Part shown: piece by piece, positions 38,985-41,549 of the stretch | How positions within the stretch are numbered: position 1 is the stretch's first letter | How the letters are laid out: each line of letters opens with the position of its first letter | Origin: Actinophytocola sp. | Lineage (GTDB): Bacteria > Actinomycetota > Actinomycetes > Mycobacteriales > Pseudonocardiaceae | Length of the DNA: 41,549 bases | Direction of reading: 5' to 3' | Assembly (NCBI GenBank): GCA_009377475.1 | Contig: WHTY01000034.1 | Span: forward strand, 1 to 41,549 | Notes under the pieces: generated by a model | What the model was told of the DNA's origin: nothing | What the model saw: only the letters and a program-made list of their open reading frames with translations | Databases searched by the model: none | Made by a program: the position numbers and the translations under genes

Positions 38985-39105
38985 CGGACGGTGCCCGGTG
39001 TGCGGACTGATCGTGATGGGCACTCCAGGATCACTGACGCCTATACACACCGAGCCGGGGAATCCCAACAAGCAGTGCCCTGGCGGTACGATACAGCCGC
39101 GATAA
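38974..39105 (+). CDS. 43-residue zinc-ribbon-like protein
   Basis: ATG 38974 has GGAGGAAC eight bases upstream. The protein (MADDGRCPVCGLIVMGTPG...) carries CPVC and, about 20 residues on, His25 and Cys35, a plausible four-ligand zinc site. No other domain fits in this length. The TAA at 39103-39105 lies inside the Shine-Dalgarno of the following Cys-rich gene, so expression is coupled. Probably a small island protein; function unknown. Confidence 0.55.
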   Translation: MADDGRCPVCGLIVMGTPGSLTPIHTEPGNPNKQCPGGTIQPR

Positions 39106-39115
39106 GGAGGTGCGC

Positions 39116-39559
39116 GTGACCCAGGCGACCAAGCTGGCATGCTCGATGCCCGGCTGCGACCAGGAAATCTGGTACAAGCCGGATGAGCACGACGTGTGCG
39201 CGGGCTGCCGCAAGCGGGGTGGTCCTCCGCCGGAGCCGCCTCCCCCCCCGGAGCCCGCGCCGAAGTGGCACGAGCTTGACCCGGAACTCAAGTGCGCCAC
39301 GCCGGACTGCTTCTACGCCAGCTCGAACAACCCGCGCACGGGCCGGTACTGCATGAAGTGCTTCCTCGCGCAACACCCCGAACTGCGTGGCGCGCCCTTG
39401 TTCGTCGACCCTGTCCACGGCTACACCTACGACAAGGACGCCGACGGGAACGTCGTGGTGCACTGCATGGCCTGCATGACGCAATTCCGTGTGCCGCCGG
39501 ATGAGTTCACGCAGATCCTCGACGCTGACAAGCAGCCGAACTGCGGCTGTCGTCGCTGA
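39116..39559 (+). CDS. Cys-rich multi-zinc-ribbon protein
   Basis: 147 residues from GTG 39116, five bases after AAGGAGG. At least three cysteine pairs suggest two to three zinc sites: CSMPGC and CAGC near residues 8-31, CATPDC and CMKC in the middle, CMAC and CGC near the C-terminus. A Pro-rich linker (GGPPPEPPPPPEPAP) separates the first site. No catalytic domain is seen. The final operon gene after the frameshifted gene and the 43-residue zinc ribbon. Likely nucleic-acid- or protein-binding; function unknown. Confidence 0.7.
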   Translation: MTQATKLACSMPGCDQEIWYKPDEHDVCAGCRKRGGPPPEPPPPPEPAPKWHELDPELKCATPDCFYASSNNPRTGRYCMKCFLAQHPELRGAPLFVDPVHGYTYDKDADGNVVVHCMACMTQFRVPPDEFTQILDADKQPNCGCRR

Positions 39560-39905
39560 TACACGGAACCGAGAACACAGCGGCATCGTGCCAGAGCCGA
39601 GACGTCGATGGCCGTGGATCGTGTCCCTGCCGCCGCAGTTCCTTGTGGGCCCCGGTGTCGGCTTGAACGACAGTGGCGAGTCGGAAGCGGTGGGTTCGGA
39701 AGCCATCTGCCTGGAGTTCCAGTGACTCGGTCCGCAGGCAGTTCGTAGCGGTCACCGGAAAGAACCGTGAAGTTGATCTCCAGTGCGCGGGGGTGGTGCG
39801 ATTCGGACTCACCGGTCACCCTGGCCGGGAGTTGTCTTGGACGATGATGCGTCAGATCGAGGACGGGTTGGCTCACCTGTTCGGCGAGAAGTGGATGGAG
39901 AAGCG
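39560..39905. other. Degraded region before the HicB-like gene
   Basis: 346 bases. A plus-strand frame ending QIEDGLAHLFGEKWMEKR stops at TGA 39907-39909, overlapping the HicB-like ATG as ATGA, which hints at a coupled short gene (possible GTG starts at 39793 or 39796). Upstream, another frame (PRRRWPWIVSLPPQFLVGPGVG) ends at 39725. These may be remnants of one decayed gene. No family recognised. Confidence 0.3.
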
Positions 39906-40222
39906 ATGAACGTGACCGTCACCCGGGACGATGGCCTGTGGGTCGCCGTAGCCGAAGGGCTCCCCGAGGGGGTTGTCGGTGCCATGGACTACGAGCACTT
40001 CTCCGACCTGCACGCCGAGTTCCCCGATTTCCTCGCCGACCTGCTTGACCGTGATCCCGGTCCGATCGAATGGCGCTATGAGATCAAAAGCTGGAGGCCG
40101 AGCGGGAACGCAATCGGAAGGACGCCCTAGCAGCGATGTCCGATGCCGGATTGTCGCAGCGGGCCATGGCCGATGTGGTCGGGGTGTCTCACCAGCGCGT
40201 GAACCAGTTGGTGAAGTCGTAG
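39906..40222 (+). pseudogene. Frameshifted HicB-like antitoxin
   Basis: From ATG 39906 (GGAG upstream) the first frame gives MNVTVTRDDGLWVAVAEGLPEG...FPDFLADLLDRDPGPIEWRYEIK, the HicB-like N-terminal fold. At the AAAA run 40086-40089 the frame is lost. Reading one base back gives LEAERERNRKDALAAMSDAGLSQRAMADVVGVSHQRVNQLVKS with stop at 40220-40222, the expected C-terminal HTH. One A is missing from the run (or a -1 slip occurs). No HicA-like toxin is recognised nearby. It probably no longer works unless frameshifting is productive. Confidence 0.65.
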
Positions 40223-40420
40223 CGCGGCCCTGGAAATTCTTGCAGGGAACCGGCATCGCCTGCCGTCCATGTGTCCGGCGTCGCGATCGCCGCACGGCGT
40301 GGCAGCCGGTGCGGCGACATCGTTGTCAGTGACAGGAACGGTGGTGTTCGTCCGGGAACCCGCTGGCCACGGTCAAAGGCACCCCGGATGTCACACGTTC
40401 TGCCACAGCGCTACGGCAGG

Positions 40421-40426
40421 TATCCT
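40421..40426 (+). promoter_or_regulatory. Candidate -10 of the toxin-antitoxin operon
   Basis: TATCCT lies six bases before the antitoxin ATG at 40433, which has no Shine-Dalgarno. A TTCTGC at 40399-40404 at about 16 bases could serve as a weak -35. A leaderless transcript is likely. Confidence 0.35.
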
Positions 40427-40432
40427 GAACCC

Positions 40433-40723
40433 ATGAGTGAACCTGCCATCACTGTTCGAGCCGAGGACCAACCGTCCTGGTCAGATGTGGTGCGCCACGC
40501 CGAGCACGGCGACACCGTATCCGTTGTCGCCCACGGTGAGCGCGTCGCCGACGTGGTGCCATCCGGAGAGCTGGACCGCCTACGCGAGACCATCGAGGTG
40601 CTCTCCAACAGCGAGCTGGTTCAAGACCTACGCGAAGGTCTCGCCGACGCCCGCGCCGGACACGTCTTTACGGCTGACCAGATCGCCGAAGACCTCGCCG
40701 CCCGCCGCGATGCTGGCGAATGA
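40433..40723 (+). CDS. Phd/YefM-type antitoxin
   Basis: 96 residues. The N-terminal DNA-binding fold is typical of Phd/YefM: EDQPSWSDVVRHAEHGDTVSVVAHGERVADVVPSGELDRLRETIEVL. The C-terminal half (LVQDLREGLADARAGHVFTADQIAEDLAARRDAGE) is the acidic helix that would wrap the toxin. It would repress its own promoter and neutralise the toxin encoded next, whose start overlaps its stop by four bases (ATGA). Leaderless start is inferred from TATCCT upstream. The pair sits in an apparent island edge. Confidence 0.85.
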   Translation: MSEPAITVRAEDQPSWSDVVRHAEHGDTVSVVAHGERVADVVPSGELDRLRETIEVLSNSELVQDLREGLADARAGHVFTADQIAEDLAARRDAGE

Positions 40724-41007
40724 CGTCCGAACCCTACGCCGTCGAGTTCACCCCGGCTGCTCGCCGCCGCCTGGCAAAACTACCGCTGGCCGCCGCATCT
40801 GCGCTCTACGAACACATCATGGGGCCAGTGGCAGGCAACCCACACCGCCTTGGTAAGCCGCTCGACGCGCCGTTTGACGACGTGTGGAGCACGCGACGTG
40901 GCGACTACCGCGCTCTTTGCCGAGTAGACGACTACGAACGCACAATTACGATTCTCGCCGTAGCACACCGACGCGATGCCTACCGGCCTGGCGGCTCGCG
41001 GCAGTAA
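40720..41007 (+). CDS. RelE/ParE-family toxin
   Basis: 95 residues, usual length. YAVEFTPAARRRLAKLPLAAASALYEHIMGPVAGNPHRLGKPLDAPFDDVWSTRRGDYRALCRVDDYERTITILAVAHRRDAY matches the RelE/ParE fold, with the R-G-D-Y-R-A strand and HRRDAY end seen in RelE-type mRNA interferases. It would cleave ribosome-bound mRNA when the antitoxin is degraded. Translationally coupled to the antitoxin. No further gene is convincing between 41008 and the tRNA fragment. Confidence 0.85.
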   Translation: MTSEPYAVEFTPAARRRLAKLPLAAASALYEHIMGPVAGNPHRLGKPLDAPFDDVWSTRRGDYRALCRVDDYERTITILAVAHRRDAYRPGGSRQ

Positions 41008-41215
41008 CGCCGCGTTACCGGAAGGCGACGTTTGAGGATACAAGGTCGCAGTCCGGAGGGAACCACCAGATAAAGAGGCACACCTTTCCCATCGTTATAT
41101 GCACGTGTCGGACGAGTTGAAGCAAGAAATCGCCGGGCAAATAGCCCCGCTGCTGTGCCCGCGTGAACCCGCGTAAAGCGGCCCCAACGGATGCCAAATG
41201 AGACGAGACAAGACT

Positions 41216-41246
41216 CAGGCCCTTTCCGAAGTCCGGAAAGGGCCTG
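41216..41246 (-). terminator. tRNA terminator
   Basis: CAGGCCCTTTCCG (41216-41228) and its exact complement (41234-41246) form a 13-bp stem with a 5-nt loop, directly downstream of the tRNA fragment on the minus strand, followed by a T-rich stretch. Confidence 0.75.
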
Positions 41247-41254
41247 GTCAGAAC

Positions 41255-41298
41255 GGAGCCGCCTAGGGGAGTCGAACCCCTGACCTACGCATTACGAG
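41255..41298 (-). pseudogene. 3' half of tRNA-Thr(CGT), likely attachment-site remnant
   Basis: Read on the minus strand: anticodon loop CTCGTAA (anticodon CGT), anticodon-stem strand TGCGT, variable loop, T arm AGGGG-TTCGACT-CCCCT, acceptor strand AGGCGGC and TCC end. The 5' half is absent: bases right of 41298 do not form a D arm, 5' acceptor or matching anticodon stem. Elements that integrate into tRNA 3' ends leave exactly such a fragment, with the original terminator, at one junction. Confidence 0.65.
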
Positions 41299-41549
41299 CT
41301 GTTCGATCTTGCGTACGCGAAGGTTCGTCGTGTGCGTTGACCTCGGGTTTTGCTGACCAAGTGGACCATGCCGACCAGTCCCAACCGCCCCTGAATGAGA
41401 CGAGAAACGAGACGGACGGCCCAGCACTCGCACTGACCGCCGATGTACCATCTGGCTACTTTACAGCCGACCGGCGAACCACGTTTGACCTGCAATTTGC
41501 TTTGTGTCGACGTCTCTTGTCGACGCATTGCCGAAACAGCACCCGCAAG
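41299..41549. other. Sequence right of the tRNA fragment
   Basis: No complete gene is supported. Minus-strand frames here give no recognisable integrase or excisionase. It carries the second AATGAGACGAGA copy (41394) and probably belongs to an element that extends beyond the window. Confidence 0.4.

Larger units (their letters stand above)
41197..41405. repeat. Direct repeat AATGAGACGAGA flanking the tRNA fragment
   Basis: AATGAGACGAGA occurs at 41197-41208 and again at 41394-41405, on both sides of the tRNA 3' fragment. A further ACGAGAC follows the second copy. This could be an integrase arm-site repeat. Confidence 0.5.

Noticed and set aside
40083..40091. Programmed -1 frameshift in the HicB-like gene
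   Set aside because: The A-run is short and does not form a standard X-XXY-YYZ slippery heptamer with good re-pairing; simple loss of one A is more likely.
41292..41528. 78-residue minus-strand frame near the right end as an integrase C-terminus
   Set aside because: No tyrosine or serine recombinase motif, and it runs through the tRNA fragment.
1..41549. CRISPR array, rRNA operon or insertion sequence
   Set aside because: No regularly spaced repeats, no rRNA sequence, and no transposase or terminal inverted repeats were seen.

Overview
The window comes from a high-GC actinomycete. Several features point to Pseudonocardiales, probably Amycolatopsis-like: an Lsr2 nucleoid protein, an iniB-iniA-iniC locus, PASTA kinase, many wHTH/XRE regulators and long intergenic hairpins. 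The genus is an inference from gene content and sequence style.

Left part (1-8.6 kb): a secreted lytic transglycosylase; a RidA-family deaminase followed by IclR regulator 1; a two-gene ABC-2 exporter (ATPase plus permease) divergent from a TetR regulator; two unrecognised proteins; and a GNAT acetyltransferase. Centre-left (8.6-15.1 kb): a small XRE protein, then a minus-strand group of a cobalamin-type radical SAM enzyme, an XRE regulator, an AraC regulator and a tryptophanase-type lyase. IclR regulator 2 (about 78% identical to the first by eye) is divergent from the lyase, and a small orphan protein family member follows it. Next (15.1-18.8 kb) come a CBS-nucleotidyltransferase fusion and a regulator in which XRE, winged-helix, dead nucleotidyltransferase (MNT) and dead HEPN domains are joined in one chain.

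Centre (18.8-26.7 kb): a secreted subtilase; a membrane-anchored mycosin-like subtilase coupled to a DUF4352-like protein; a lipoprotein with an HEXXH motif; a second copy of the small orphan family; a degenerate FAD-oxidase-like protein; and an FAH-family hydrolase. Two of these regions share a gapless 39-bp promoter element (6688-6726 and 24599-24637).

Right-centre (26.9-38.4 kb) is a cell-envelope stress region: lsr2, a PASTA Ser/Thr kinase followed two bases later by a previously hidden 42-residue membrane protein, an IniR-like LuxR/ATPase regulator coupled to an Hsp70-like ATPase, and divergent iniB, iniA, iniC encoding a Gly/Ala-rich protein and two dynamin-like GTPases. In mycobacteria Lsr2 represses iniBAC and IniR activates it, so the grouping is coherent.

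Right end (38.4-41.5 kb) looks like an island edge: a three-copy 9-mer operator-like array, a frameshifted gene with two zinc-ribbon proteins, a frameshifted HicB-like antitoxin, an intact Phd/RelE-type toxin-antitoxin pair, and the 3' half of a tRNA-Thr(CGT) with its terminator, a probable attachment site for an element extending beyond the window.
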